64,000 nt of DNA, taken from the NCBI RefSeq assembly GCF_000143415.4, contig NW_003314275.1:1309499-1373498 (forward strand). The letters run 5' to 3'. This stretch comes from Selaginella moellendorffii (Eukaryota > Streptophyta > Lycopodiopsida > Selaginellales > Selaginellaceae). The notes under the pieces were generated by a model. It was not told where the DNA came from, ran no database searches, and worked only from the letters and a program-made list of their open reading frames with translations. Shown in pieces: positions 21,832 to 34,387 of the stretch (its first letter is position 1; each line of letters begins with the position of its first letter). The position numbers and the translations under genes were made by a program.

Positions 21832-24800
21832 ATGGAAGACGACAGCGATGAGGAAGCCGTATACGATTTCCAGGCACAGGACGACGATGACAGGATATTT
21901 CACTCGGATCATCACCAAGAGCTCGAGTTTGAGGATCCGGCTGCTCCAAGCAAGCCACTGGACGCTACTGATTTCTACAGCTCCACATCCAAGTACTTCG
22001 CATTCAATCGCGCTGGCCATCACCTCATGGCGCAGTCGATCCTCACTTCCAGAGCTCCTTCCTTTGAAGAGATCTGTGCTGCCGATCCCGATATCCCGCT
22101 GCGAGTCCTCAAGAACAGCCTTGGAAAGCAAAGCCAGGAGTCCGCAGTGCGATCGCGGTGGAAGGATATCCAGGAAAGGCTGGTAGCGGTGGTGGCAGTG
22201 GATGGAGAGGAGCATCTCTATCACAAAGACAACACTTCGCTTAGAATCCCATATCGCGAGCAGTGGGGGGAGATCTTCCAGCGAGCTCACGTAGAAGAAG
22301 AAGATGGTCAGCACTTGGGATGGAAGCAAACTTTCAAGAGGATCCAGCAGCAGTGGTGCACAAACACTCGGCGGTATGGGATCCTCGACGCTTTCATCCA
22401 GGAGAGCGTCTACGCTTGCCCCGGCTGTGACTTCTCGCGGGTTCCAGAGCGGAAGAAGAAGGAGGAGCACAAGTTCTCGCAGAGGATGACGGTGGCGACC
22501 AGGGATCTCCCGCGAGCCATGGAGGAGATTGCTGTCAAGTACAAAGTTCTCCTCCGGATCGATCGAGCTGACAAGGTGTCGAGGAACTCCGAGGTGAAGG
22601 ACTACGTTTGTCACCGTGGTCGTTCCAAGCGTGGTCGTGGCAACAAAGTTTTGGGAGGAGGTGGTGAAACGAAGGATGCGAAGGTCCGGGATAGGAAGTC
22701 ATGCCGTATCGGGTGTCCATTTCGGATCAGGGTGGTGATACCAATCCAGGCTGGCGAGGGGACTACAGTTGTGAGAGACGAAGCACTCGCTCACATCTTG
22801 CTCTCTCCGTTTCATGACGGCCATCGTCCGGGGACGAAAGAGAACTTGCTCTCTTTGCCGCCACATCCGTCGGCTATAAGGTACTGTGAGCATGATCTCT
22901 ACGACAATGCGGGGAACGTGCAGGCTTTGGTGAAAGCTTCCGCGAGCAGAGCTCCGTTCCTCTACTTCCAGGCCAGTGAAGGCGAGCAGGCCAGTTACCG
23001 GTTTTTTCTTCTTTCCAAGGATGTTGAGCAGCTCGCGTACAGGATCAAGTCAAGAGGTTAGAGCTTTCCAGCCTTCTTTTCTTCTCTTACGAAGGTGTGT
23101 TTCTGTGGTTTAGTCGAATCCATTGGTGAGGACGATTGGTCTGCGTTACATATGGAAGCACAGCGGCTTCAAACGCAAGGAAAGGTGACTCTCAACTGTT
23201 TTGAGGAGAACTTGGTTAAGAAACTTTCTTCTTTCAGGTGATCTTTTACCAGCCTTATGCGCCCAACCATCCGGACGAGGACAAGCGACCATTTTTGCTT
23301 GTGCTCCAGGATCCTTGGATGAGGGACTGTGCCAAGAGATTCTCGGTGGGCAGCTCGTGGGTGGTAAGTCGGCTTCTCAGAGGCAACCAGTTTGGTCTGT
23401 CTCTCTACGCGGGTATAGTTCCAAACCAGGCAGGAGACGAGCTTCCCATATGGATGATGCTGTGTTCCTCGGACACCGACGAGAGTGTAGCACTGAAGAT
23501 CACACTCCAAGAGGTTTTCAAGTGGCTGGGACATGTCAGACCGTCCGCGATTGTCATCGAAAAGTCACTGGCCGAGTTTCGAGCGGTGCAAGCAGCGGTG
23601 AGCAAGGATCCATTTTGCTGGAGAAACAACATTCTCGGGGGTGAACAGGTCGCGAGCCACGTACTTCTGTGCTGGTCTCAAGTCCGACGCGAGTGGATGG
23701 AGAGTCTAATGCTCGAAGCTCTTCCCACGCAGCGAAGAGAAGTATACCAGGCGCTCAACCAGATGATGCTGGCAACCACGGAGAACAGTTTCGACCTCCT
23801 GATCCATTCGTTCAAAGAGAAGTTCAAAGACCAGCCAACGCTGTGCGAGCACGTAAATCTCAAGTGGAGCGGACACGGCTGCGTGTGGAGAAGAATGTGG
23901 CCAAAGTTTGGAAGGATGTCCGAGCACGGGGAGATCGAGACGACGAACTTCGCCGAGAGAGTCTGGAGCTACATAAAGTACACTCTCCTGAGGGGCCGGA
24001 GCAAGTGCAATATCCTGGGACTACTAGCTGCGCTGGTTGGATCATCCAGTGGTCGCCATGGCGAAGTTCTAGTGGAGCACTACAAGCAAAAGCAAACAGC
24101 ACGTAAGTTCTAGTCATTCCAGAACTTCTCTTTTGCATTTCTCTTGAGTGATGTTTTTGTTTTTTCTTTGACAGTCGACTCGGGAAAGCTTTGCTCTCAA
24201 GTCGGCACGAAGCCTCAAAAGAAACTCATCGGCGGCGACTACATACTGGAGCTCTACGAATCGGACGTGAGCATGGTGGAAGTGGACGACGAAGTCTCTC
24301 TCCAGTTCCGGATGCGCAGCGAGATCATCCCGGACACCATCCACTCGCTGGCGATGCAAAGCTCCTCGTGCGACTGCTACGAGCTAGCCCCGGTCTGCAA
24401 GCACGTCCAAGGCATGAGGCTCATCATCGAGAAGTACTTCCCGCATCTGTGCGCGCTCGCGCCGCCGCTCGACAGCCCGGACGTGTTCTCTCTCCAGCAC
24501 ACAAGCGACGACACTCCTCTCGATCTCCACCACTTTGTTGCGGCGGAGGATTCCATGGAGCTGTGTGGACACGATGGTAGCAACAGCAACAGTAATAACA
24601 ACAACACTACCGGTGGCAGCCGCGAGCTCTCGGCACTGTGCAGTGAAGTTAAAACCGAGCTTCGCAGGCTCCTGGCTATGGCGTCGGGCTTCAATCCCAC
24701 CGAGAGAGCGCTGGTGCTATACAATGTGAGAGCTCTCAAACAAAAGCTACAAGCATTCGACAGCCTGGATAGACCACCACCACCCAAAACGTTTCATTGA
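21832..24800 (+). CDS. SWIM zinc-finger protein derived from a MULE-type transposase
   Basis: Four exons (21832-23056, 23114-23184, 23238-24102, 24175-24800) give 928 aa. The acidic N-terminus is followed by a Cys/His- and basic-rich DNA-binding-like segment (about residues 180-330). A MULE-transposase-like domain follows (about 445-600: LLVLQDPWMRDCAKRF, LSLYAGIVPNQAGDELPIWMML, SAIVIEKSLAEFRAVQAA, CWSQVRREWMESL), then a SWIM zinc finger CDCYELAPVCKH (about 795-810) and a Ser/Asn-rich tail. Where active MULE transposases have a second catalytic Asp (IVTD-like), this protein has IVIEKS, suggesting a domesticated, catalytically dead protein, comparable to Arabidopsis SWIM proteins such as At1g60560. 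No terminal inverted repeats seen. Part of this gene (22637-23311, introns included) is copied in the chimera at 42032-43001. Confidence 0.8.
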
Positions 24801-24949
24801 TTCAGAACACTTTGGGAGTTGTGTTGCAAGCCACGCTCTCGAAGCCACTTGTATAATTACGGAAACATGGTATGCTTTATCGAATGAATAAATTATTACA
24901 TAATTCTATTCTATTTAAGAAGTGTACTCTTTAACTATGTGAATAAATT

Positions 24950-25825
24950 ATGTTCTTTACATTTTGTGTTTTCTTACTAATACAATCTAGTCTTCAAGTC
25001 TCAATTATATGGGGAAATAATGATGAGGATCATAATTTAAATGAACAAGATATTAACAATATAATGAATCAAGGGTTTTACGAGCTTACTAGAAGGTTAA
25101 TTGGCAATGAATTATATCCACCTGATTTTGTAGATTTTAAATTAGTAACTGTTTCTAGAGGTGCAGTTTGCGTGGCAATAAGGCGAATAAAAGGATCTGC
25201 TGGTAGATGTTCAAATCCAAATGATGAAGTAAAAGGGTCAAATATGAAACGTCAAATAAATCTTATAATTGAAAATTACCATGGAAGGATGGCTACGGAA
25301 GGTGCAGATGCAGTACGAATAACTGGATCTCTATATGAAATACAATATGCTGTAGTGGTATGGAATAAAAAGTCCAAATCATTATTTAAAAAGAGATTCA
25401 TAAATGGTATTCTTTCAAGTGGAAATTGCCAAACATCATTGAGTACACTTGATAGTGGATTTCCAATTTATCAAGTACTTTACACAGACCATTTTTTAAT
25501 ATCACCAAATAAAAAAAACATTTTACTTTTGCAGTATAATTGTAATTTGGTTCTTTATTCTGGACTAAAAAAAATATGGGAAACATTAGTATTTAAACTT
25601 GATGGTTTCTGTAAATTAATACTTCAGAAAGATGGTAACTTAGTAATTTATACAAGAAAATGGGAAGTTTTATGGTCTATAGGAAAATATTGTGAAAATC
25701 CTAAATGTTTTATTTTTACATATATAACTTTACAAAATGATTGTGATTTGGTCTCATACAAATTAAAAGCACCTAATGATGTTTGGTGGGCTTTAAGTAC
25801 TACAAATGATATTTTATGTACATGA
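24950..25825 (+). CDS. Secreted GNA-type (bulb-type, mannose-binding) lectin with a novel N-terminal domain
   Basis: Single exon, 291 aa. A hydrophobic signal peptide (MFFTFCVFLLIQSSLQ) is followed by a ~130-aa domain I do not recognise (about residues 30-160) and then a B-lectin domain (about 165-290). The sugar-site motif QxDxNxVxY appears in three degrees of decay: QYNCNLVLY (Asp to Asn), QKDGNLVIY (intact) and QNDCDLVSY (Asn to Asp). GNA lectins normally use three such sites for mannose, so one intact site suggests weak or altered binding. Composition is very AT-rich, unlike the adjacent SWIM gene, and a decayed copy lies at 26811-27125. This may be a young lineage-specific or transferred gene; expression is unproven. 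Confidence 0.6.
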   Translation: MFFTFCVFLLIQSSLQVSIIWGNNDEDHNLNEQDINNIMNQGFYELTRRLIGNELYPPDFVDFKLVTVSRGAVCVAIRRIKGSAGRCSNPNDEVKGSNMKRQINLIIENYHGRMATEGADAVRITGSLYEIQYAVVVWNKKSKSLFKKRFINGILSSGNCQTSLSTLDSGFPIYQVLYTDHFLISPNKKNILLLQYNCNLVLYSGLKKIWETLVFKLDGFCKLILQKDGNLVIYTRKWEVLWSIGKYCENPKCFIFTYITLQNDCDLVSYKLKAPNDVWWALSTTNDILCT

Positions 25826-26810
25826 TTTGTAATACTAAAAAATTTTTATTAATGGTAATAAAAATATTATTATATAATTAATAATTAAAATAGTAGATAA
25901 AATATTCAAATATATAATATAATATATCATAATTTATAGATTATACTTTACAAATAAATACTAATAACAAGATTAAACACATCAGCCTTACTGTCTTTTA
26001 TTAAATCTTATACCCAGGTAATCTTAGGCATTAGTCATAAAATTAACCACATCTTGGCTTTTTTGATCCTTAACTTTTTTGAAAGGTAATTCTTTAAGAT
26101 ATTCTTGAATAAACTTTGAAATTATTTTGTAGTCAGAACAAAGACAATCACCCAGAGGATCTTCTGGAATAATCTTGGAATCAGAATCTTGTTCTTAGGG
26201 TTAGGGCTAATGTAAGAATATCTTAAATCTAAATTTTTTTTATGAAATTCTAGCCACTAATCCATAATTAGAGCTTTCTAGAGTCATACAATCTTTCACT
26301 CTTTATAGTTGGTTAGCTTATCACACTTAGTCAGCCACTATGAATAGATTTTGGACTAGAGAAAGCACTCAATCACATCTTAAATGAAGTTAACTTGAGC
26401 TGTGTTGCTACTACTTGTTACAATTATTTAAGTTCTTATTACACTAAAAATACAACTTTTGCATCATTTGCTAACATACATGCCACTATCAAACTATAAA
26501 TTTGTCAATAACTTATAAAATGACTAAATAACTGAGTAATGCAAGCACTACAAAAAGGATTTTGATCATTTAATAATATTTTAATATCAAACTCAATTAT
26601 GTTTTTTATTTTTTGTTCTTGCTAATAAATATATTCTTCAAGAATTTAGTAATGAATTTGAAAAAATAATATATTAAATAAATAATGATTGAAAGTTTTT
26701 ATGGCTATACTAGGAAATTAGAGGGTAATTGAATCACATCCATTAGATTATATGGATTTTTTGGTACCAATATCTACAGGTATACTTTGTAGTAAATAAA
26801 GAGTTGGTCA
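25826..26810. other. AT-rich spacer after lectin gene
   Basis: Very AT-rich, no open frame of interest. A short TTAGGGTTAGGG telomere-like motif occurs at about 26200; too short to mean more. Confidence 0.4.
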
Positions 26811-27125
26811 TTTTAAACAATAAAGTAAAAGAGTCAAATTTAATTTGATAGAAAATAAATTTTTTAATTGAAAATCACTATGAAGTGATATAGGTGCAGA
26901 TGCAACATAAAAAACTCGATATCAGTTTAATATAGAATATTTATATTAGTTTAAATAAATAAATAAAACTTATTATTCAGAAAATTATTAATTAATAATA
27001 TTTTCTGGTAAACACTGTCAGTGTGAAATATTATTTACTGGAGTTCTAATTTATCAAGTACACCATAAAGAATTATTAATATCACTAAATTAGAAAAACT
27101 TTTATTTTAATATAGTTTTATAAGA
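26811..27125 (+). pseudogene. Decayed copy of the GNA-type lectin gene
   Basis: Nucleotide similarity to 25225-25540 of the intact lectin gene is visible across ~315 bp in the same orientation: AGTAAAAGAGTCAAAT, TTGAAAATCACTATG, GGTGCAGATGCA, AATTTATCAAGTAC and TTAATATCACTAAAT all have counterparts in order. Many substitutions, small indels and stop codons mark it as an old duplicate. It ends close to a dispersed repeat beginning at about 27160. Confidence 0.65.
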
Positions 27126-27159
27126 TCTATAAATACATATATGTATATAGGCAATGCAT

Positions 27160-27520
27160 TATTTATAATATTATAGCATATGAATGTCCATTCAGTATTG
27201 AATTTAGTTATATATGGTTTTCAAATCCTAATTTATATCCCTATTTTTATATCCAAGCAGTCATATTAGTGAAAGTGATATATATTGCAATTTGTCCATA
27301 TAGATAAAGCTTTTTAGTAGTGTTTTACTTAGTGTTCAGAATTATACTTTTGATTTTGCTCTATTATTTTTCTTTTCTTCTCTAGAGCTATTATAGCTTT
27401 TCACTAGATCTAGGATGTCTATTTATTTATTTTTCTTTTGATCTTCATTACATTATCTTTTTCCATTATGCCATGCCATTATCAATTAAGGAGTTTGTCA
27501 TTCAAGGCTGTAGATGATGT
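27160..27520 (+). repeat. Dispersed AT-rich repeat, copy A
   Basis: Matches 62870-63250 in the same orientation over ~360 bp, including shared blocks such as TATTATAG.ATATG, AATTTGTC, AGTG.TTTACTT, GCTATTAT, CATTATCTTTTTC and CATCAATTAA/TATCAATTAAGGAG. Both copies are diverged, so the family is old. No terminal repeats or coding capacity seen; class unknown. Confidence 0.6.
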
Positions 27521-28439
27521 GTCATTATAAAAAAAATACAAATCCTTAAGTCCCAAAGTTGAGTTAAAAGTGCATTATGTGGCACTGCCCAAAATAAAAG
27601 TCTATTAAGAGTAACACGTTTAAACCAAAAGCTCCAACTTAAAAAGTTGAAAGCGAGAGTAGAACTCCTAAAGAAGTACTTGATGGATGAATATGAAAAT
27701 AATTTATAAACAACTTTTTAGAAAGGGACAAAAGAATCACTAACATATGATAAATGTTGTGACATATAGAATTCTCGAGACAAAAATCCTAAAACCTAAG
27801 GACTTGAAATAGAACAATTTTAGGACCACCTCACCCTACCATAAAACTAGAGTTGAATATATTTAGGGCTAGACATATCTAGGGATGGGGTGAAAGCCTA
27901 AATCTCATCTTCCAAATCATGGTGGATTTAGTAAGTTTTTGCGGAATAATCAAAGAAGGAAGACTAAGGAAGATTATACCTATGTGGTGGGTAATGATAT
28001 TAATACTAAGGAGTTCAAAACTATAATGAATATAAATGGATAAATAGGGTGATTTAATAAAGTGTTCAAGAGCCAATTCTAGCTCTTTTGGAATATTGAA
28101 TAGTTGATGCTCTCAATCCAAGTGTAGGTGGCACTATCTACTTAGATATTTTGTATGTCTCATTAAAACTTTACTCTACCCATGTCTAGAAGCTAGGGAA
28201 AGTACCCACAAAGCTCATATTAATTACAATGTTTTGAAATGTCATTCCAAAGTTCTTGATTGTGGAAAGGCAAATGTGTACTCTTCTTGTTTAGTATCAA
28301 AAGTATGCTCATATGGTGAGGAAGTCTTAAAGATTAATGGAATTTAGTGGACAAGCTTTTGGGCCTTAACTCAATAGTAGTGTTGCAAGTACTATTGTGA
28401 TCAAAGAATCACTTGGTGAGGATTGAAGAAGAGATATTA
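27521..28439. other. AT-rich intergenic sequence
   Basis: No gene, RNA or clear repeat recognised; short frames only. Confidence 0.35.
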
Positions 28440-28690
28440 GGGGATTGTAAAACATTTGATTGTGGGTATTGAAAATTATTTATTAGTGAGTTTTTATTAC
28501 CACAATGACAAAAGATTAATATTGTTGGACCCTTTATCAATCATTTTTATGCTAGTAGAGTTAATAGGGCATTTGAGTGTATATAGACCAAATAAGCATA
28601 AGAATGGAATTCTTAGCTAAATATACTTAGCTTGGTAAGAAGTTCCTATCTCATTATGTCTTACGTTGGCTAGTGACAAAAACCATTGTG
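28440..28690 (+). repeat. Decayed repeat, old copy (pair with 29490-29730)
   Basis: Aligns in order with 29490-29730: GGGTATTGAAAATTA versus GGGTATCGAAAGTTA, TTGTTGGACCCTTTATCA versus TTGCTGGACCCTTTATCA, AAATAAGCATAAGAATGGAATTC versus CGGATGAGCATAAGGACGGAATTC (compared over under 20 bases at a time), and GTTCCTAT at the end. Nearly all differences are C to T or G to A in this copy. Confidence 0.65.
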
Positions 28691-29479
28691 TATTGAGCAC
28701 TAGTTCCTCAATATTATAACTTACCATATTCACCAAACACCCTCACTATCATGCCCTTTGTTATTGTGGGGGGTGTAAAGAGTTTCAAATGTATAGTAGT
28801 GATAATGGATAGGTTAAGTATGAATGGTTAATCTAAGGTATAGTTTAACTCCCCACTTGCATGTTTATCTTTACATTGTGTTTAGCTTGGGTTTAAACTC
28901 AAGCTCTATATCATGCTAGCTAGTGGAGTATTTATATCCTCACATTAAGCCATTAGTATGTTAATATAATGCCAAACTCCATTTAGGTCTATTTTGCATA
29001 TTCATCTTAGCATTGAAATATAGGATACTTTAGAATTGTTTTAATGTCACTCTGTACTTCTATCCCTCTACTTTTTGGGCTATACATTTAAAAATTGTTC
29101 CATGTTTTAGTTCCTTCACTCCTTGGTTGGATTGCGGACTACACTTGAGCTTACGAGCTAAAGAGTTAAGTTTATGAGTTGAGCTCAATTTTCAATTGTA
29201 ATTTAGTATAAACATTATAAACTTTAAAATTTTAAGGTTATGGCAAACCTAATAATTTCATAACTCTTTATATATGATATAGATAAAAATGTTCTAAAGG
29301 ACACTTCTTGTTCTAATAATTTAAATATTTACTATATGCAATGATAGGGATGTTTGTTAGAACATAAAATAAAATGTTTGCAAAAAGAGTATTCTTGTCA
29401 CTTCTTTAAATTTGTACTCTGTGCTTTCTGGCTAGTAAATGTCATATTTGTTAGAATTTTAAAATTATTAAATTTGAAT

Positions 29480-29760
29480 TAAGATTCTATATAAGTGTCG
29501 CACATGTGACTTCGGGTATCGAAAGTTACTTGTCGGCTAGTCCTTACGGACACTCTTACCTTACTGCCATGATGGCAGGAGGTCGGTATTGCTGGACCCT
29601 TTATCAGCCCCTCTTGTTCAAGTGTTAGTAAACTGGACTTTGCATCTGTACTTGGCCGGATGAGCATAAGGACGGAATTCCTAAGTGTCTATTCAGCCAA
29701 GCATACTGAACCTCGGGTTCCTATGGACACGTGGCATGTGACACGTGGCATCTGTCACGT
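29480..29760 (+). repeat. Same repeat, GC-retaining copy
   Basis: Partner of 28440-28690, with the CpG and CpHpG sites largely intact. It ends next to three close ACGTGGCA units (29728-29762). Identity of the family is unknown; the length and lack of coding suggest a non-autonomous element or part of an LTR. Confidence 0.6.
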
Positions 29761-30439
29761 GGCACAAAGAGGGTTTAGGTTCCGCTTCGTGGTATTATCA
29801 TATGGTAAATCACCATAGGATAAAGGGTCAAAACCAGGTGCGCTACAATAAGGCCATATAACCATTTGAAAGGAAAAAAAAACAACTATAATGGTACATA
29901 TGCTCTCGCAACACATTGCAACATCATGCACCTGAAAGACTACCATGAAATATATTTTAAGATGGTAAAGACAAAAATGGAAACTCATGAATACTATAGG
30001 TAGTATTGTGAAAAGAACACTTACAAGTATATGAAATGAAAAGTGAAATAATAAAATATTTTGATTAATTATATAAGGTATAATAAGTTTATATTATTGA
30101 TAGAGAATAAACATCGATAGTGTTGGAAAATCTAATTAACTCCAAAAGTTTTCTGCAACTCGGCAATAGTAAGGCTTGTTTAGTGTATATGAATATCCAC
30201 TTTAGGATCCTAATACAAGATTTTGATAAAAATGTAGTACATATGCTTGCAAAGAGCATATGCCTTCCCATGTTCCTCATTTTGTAAAGTTTGGACATGT
30301 GCAAGAAGGAAAGTCTTGAATGGCAATTGTGTACTTTCCACCTTCTGTTTTGACTATGTACTCCTTTGCAAGCGCAGTGATGTACTTTGTGGAGAGAATC
30401 TCACACTCAAGTGTTTGAGCCAAGTTTATTTACCTTGCT

Positions 30440-31921
30440 TCTACTTGGAGACAGTACCAATAAATTTAATTGCCTTACCTTTTCTCGCTGGCTTCTTGTG
30501 CATCTCTATAGGAATAATCCTAGTTTTATCACTCATGTCTCCAACTCTCCTTTCAAGATTGAAACCAGATTTCTCAAGGTTTTTAATCTCATTCGAGGTG
30601 AGCGCAACCCCATTAGCAACTGGCCATTCTTTAGGTACTGCATCAGGTTTAGTTACTATAGTGTCTTCAAGCTGCTTTGTATGGTTGACATTAGTGTTGC
30701 AGCAATATAGCCAACACCATCTTGAAAATCTTGTTTGCTTTCGTTCACCATGGAAACATGGGGCTGGAACAAAAGCAAACTTGTCACCACAGATCCAAGC
30801 CTAACACTTGCCCCTCAAAAGCATTCTCACACACTTTACATTTGATTTTGCTAGCACTCGACGGATTGCCCATTGCTTCGACTCCACACTACAATAAGCA
30901 ATTTCAACTTGCTATGATGCACTTTCTTTATCAACCACTTGAGGTGGCTTAGTTTGGGGGCAATGTCTTGGAGTAAAATGATACTCAACATCAGGCCTGT
31001 GAGAGCTTTTTGCTCCAAGATCCGTGCCAACATCTTCACCAGCAAAGGAAAAGTGACGCTTTGAGTGAACGGTTTTCATATCATCAATAGAAGCCTGGGG
31101 AGTGTACTCCATAGATGTGCCATGGACCACTTCTTTCACTGCAATTGCCACTATTCGTGCTGGTGGAGTCACTTTCTTCTTCATCCGATTGTGTAACATC
31201 TCAACTGAAGGTCTTGTTCCCATGTATCTTCCTTCCTCAAATGCCAAGGTTTTTTAAGACTACTCTATAGCACATATAAAATCTGATAGACATGCTTCAT
31301 ATAGACTCATCTTCCCTTTCCCTGCCTCAGAGGAACGCAAGCTTCAATGCTTACTCTCTAAGAGATTCACAGTTGGGGTGTATGCAAGATTTTCAAATGG
31401 TTGATCCTTATAAAAAGATGATATTAAAAAGCAATAAAAAGAGGGGAAAAAAGAAAAACCAACATGTAAAGAGTGATGTCCCCATTGGAACATTCTAACT
31501 TCCCACCACCCCAACCAGACTCAAGTTGTGGTAGACAACTTACGTTAATATGACCATCTTTATACCACTATATTCGAATTGTGTTTGCTTTTGCCTCATG
31601 CTCTTCTTCAGAAGGTGCAACCTACCATTCTTTGCACAATTCCTTAAATGTTAATTGGAAATCTAGCTTGATAAGGTGGCAATGTTGGTTTAGGCTCTGA
31701 GCTCAATAAAACTCACAAGTCCTCTCACAACCTTCTAGGGGTTGACCATTCCCAAAGACTGCCTGAACACCATTCCAATTAGCCCCAGCCCTATTTGCCA
31801 TGAAACCGCAAAAGTTGGTGGGCTTACTAGTCCGCTTCAATACAATGTCGGAGAGAGACTTCCAAAATATTTTCTGAGCCATCTGGTCTTGTAATTTAAA
31901 CTCTATTATTGCAATTATCAA
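30440..31921 (-). pseudogene. Degenerate coding remnants, possibly of a plant transposase-related protein
   Basis: Three minus-strand blocks look like former coding sequence: 31703-31921 (KPTNFCGFMANRAGANWNGV...GCERTCEF, which recalls a block found in large plant MULE-related proteins), 30912-31247 (a 111-codon frame) and about 30440-30720 (an open ~110-codon frame without start, Lys-rich). A CxxC motif (KCKVCENAF) lies between them. Frames and stops prevent a continuous reading. The assignment is weak and rests on one remembered motif. Confidence 0.35.
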
Positions 31922-33591
31922 GTTACAACGTAGCCTGTGAAAAAGGCAATGCTTAAAACCATTTTAAGATAATGAGAAAAAAAACTACCTCGAATCATAC
32001 GCATGAGCTCCCATGATTGTCCAACCCACCACCTGCTCTATATGGTCAAAATGTACCCATCCATTAGCAAGGTCACTCAACCCAAACATATATATTCAGG
32101 AAACAAGATTCACACCAGAGGCAGGGCCTATGGTAGACATTTTGAAGACGAAGGGGCGCTCTTGCTCACTAACGACTTGATCTAGAAATAAACTCCCATG
32201 GATGAACTCGTAGGGACAAGTCTGTTTTAGTTCAAGGATTAAGTCGATTTTTTATTGGAGTTTCACACATCCAAAACTTTATCCTAAATAAAACAAAATA
32301 TAAGAGAGATGTTATTAAAAAGTATGTAATGGTGTCATAGATGGAAGGATTAGTTGTAGATCCTAAAAAAAATGTGGAGGTTTTATGACCCTCTTGATTG
32401 CATTTTTAATTCACACAATCTAAATACCCACCACAATGAACCATGGACACTGTGCCTTCAAAATATTGGAAATGTGTGGTCTTGATTTTGCACCAGTTTT
32501 GGACGTCCTGCTTAGTCTCCATCCCCTTTCGTTTTGAGCTGACAAGAGGTGGTAGTTTAAAGAAGATATTGCCATTGTATATAGATAGGAGTTCATTAAC
32601 GGGCCTATGTAGAAAGGAACACACGTCAATAGAGAGGCGGGAAAACTAAAAAGCGTTGCAAACAGCTTTGAATATCGGTGAAGTTGGAGTTTGGAAATTC
32701 TTGGCTTACACTAGATTAACATCTCCACTAGAACTAGAAGAAGAAGAAATGATGACAATTGACTCTTGCTTTACATTCACTTTGGCAGGATCGTAGGATG
32801 GTAACTTCACACTTTGATTGAAGATCTAAAAACTCCGATCTCCTTTGACTTGGAATGTTGCAAATCTCAATGTTGTCCACCTTCACCTACACCCAAAAGG
32901 AGAAACTCTGATCATTCAACAACATCAATGTTCTTGCGAATCACAACCTCCAATGAAATAAAATCGAGAGAAAGATTGAAGCAAAAGTGAATGTGATACC
33001 ATTCTATATTTAATTATGAAACAACAATTTTGGGTTGAGCATGTACTATGTCATTATGTGAAAAGAAAGGGTGATTTTATTCTAGGATCTAACATCAAAT
33101 AATGTTGTTATAATAAATTCAGTATGAAGTATAAAGGACTATGTTATACAATATTAAAAGTTTGTATACATTGAATTCAAAAACATGCTCAAAGTTATTA
33201 TATGAACTAACTTTTGGTAGAACGGAAAGAAATATCACCTCAAGCATGTGCTATAATATAAAAGATAGGAATGATTTTATTCTAGGATCTACTATCAACC
33301 AACTGTTGCCAAACAAATTAAATATTGTACATATTTTCAGTACTTTATTAAAGCTAGAAATTATCACATTCTTCTAAACTCATCTAAATATATTCCATCT
33401 TTGTACTACCATCTATCACCTATAGTAAATTATCTATATACATTGCTTTGGAAATAACACCTTACGATTTAATAATCTTATATTTTCTAACAAGATTCTA
33501 TGACTTGCAAGAAACACAGAATTCTCATTTATAATTTCGTACTGTGATCAATTCAACACATGTGTCTATAACATTGTTTCCACATTATGGC
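31922..33591. other. AT-rich sequence left of the LTR element
   Basis: No gene recognised. Two imperfect copies about 190 bp apart share GATTTTATTCTAGGATCTA (around 33075 and 33265), hinting at an old tandem duplication. A minus-strand frame at 32406-32624 has no assignable family. Confidence 0.4.
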
Positions 33592-34009
33592 TGGAGAAGG
33601 GAGAAAAAGACAAGCTCGAGGATTCAAGCTTAGGAAAGTAAACTTGAGAGGTTCAAGGTTAGGACTGTATTCCTAACCTTGACATGAGCAGTAGCAACTA
33701 TAAAAGTAGGACTTAGAATGTTTTTAGACTTATCCCTAATACAAAATACATTGCAATACATCGTCTTTCTGCCTATCTCTTCGGCCCTTCACAACAATGT
33801 CTTACTTACCCACCGCCTTCAAGGGATCAAAGGCGTGGGACTAGCACCTTCAAGCACATGTTCACAATCTCTACTTGGCTTGGCACAAGCAGGTAAGTGC
33901 ACTCTTCTTGTAGTGTAGTTTTAGTTTTAGGGACTAGATTAGATTTGAAACTCCTAGGAAGATCTCGTGTGGACGTTTCCTCTCAGTTTAGAGATTCCAA
34001 GAGTTTTCA
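33592..34009 (+). repeat. Left LTR (418 bp)
   Basis: Starts TGGAGAAGG and ends GTTTTCA. A TATA box (TATAAAA, 33699-33705) sits about 110 bp in, after an imperfect inverted repeat (AGGTTAGGA...TCCTAACCT). A strong splice-donor consensus (CAG|GTAAGT at about 33891-33899) lies downstream of the TATA box, so a spliced subgenomic RNA is conceivable. Confidence 0.92.
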
Positions 34010-34010
34010 T

Positions 34011-34027
34011 TGGCGACCACGGTGGGA
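34011..34027 (+). other. Probable tRNA primer-binding site
   Basis: TGGCGACCACGGTGGGA begins one base after the left LTR. The leading TGG would pair with a tRNA 3' CCA. I cannot name the tRNA with certainty. Confidence 0.5.
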
Positions 34028-34387
34028 TAAGGTGACGTGAAGAGCTCATGGAATAGAGCAGACCAAGACACTCATTTCCCCCAAAACTTCAAGGAAAACG
34101 GACCAAAGACGCACAAGAAAATGGCATAGGAAGAAAAAGCCCCAAAAATCAAGAAAAACAAGACCGTAAAACAAAAACGGTGGAAGAGCATGAAGAAATG
34201 AAGAAAAAAATGGAGCGTAAGACCAAAAGATGAAGAACACATGAAGATTGAAGCCACCCAAGTCGTGGAAAATTTGGAGCATACGCGTAACTGTTTTTGG
34301 CGAGAGGTTGAAGAAAGCGAATATTCCAAGGATCTGCGATAAGGAAACGACTAAGGGAAAATTCTAGCGGCTGGAGATGGAGGAAGA

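Noticed and set aside
26196-26212. TTAGGGTTAGGG telomere-like motif
   Set aside because: Only about two units (TTAGGG type rather than a long array); not evidence of an interstitial telomere.
33718-33918. 66-codon frame identical at 39951-40151
   Set aside because: Identical only because it lies inside the two LTRs; no sign of coding selection.
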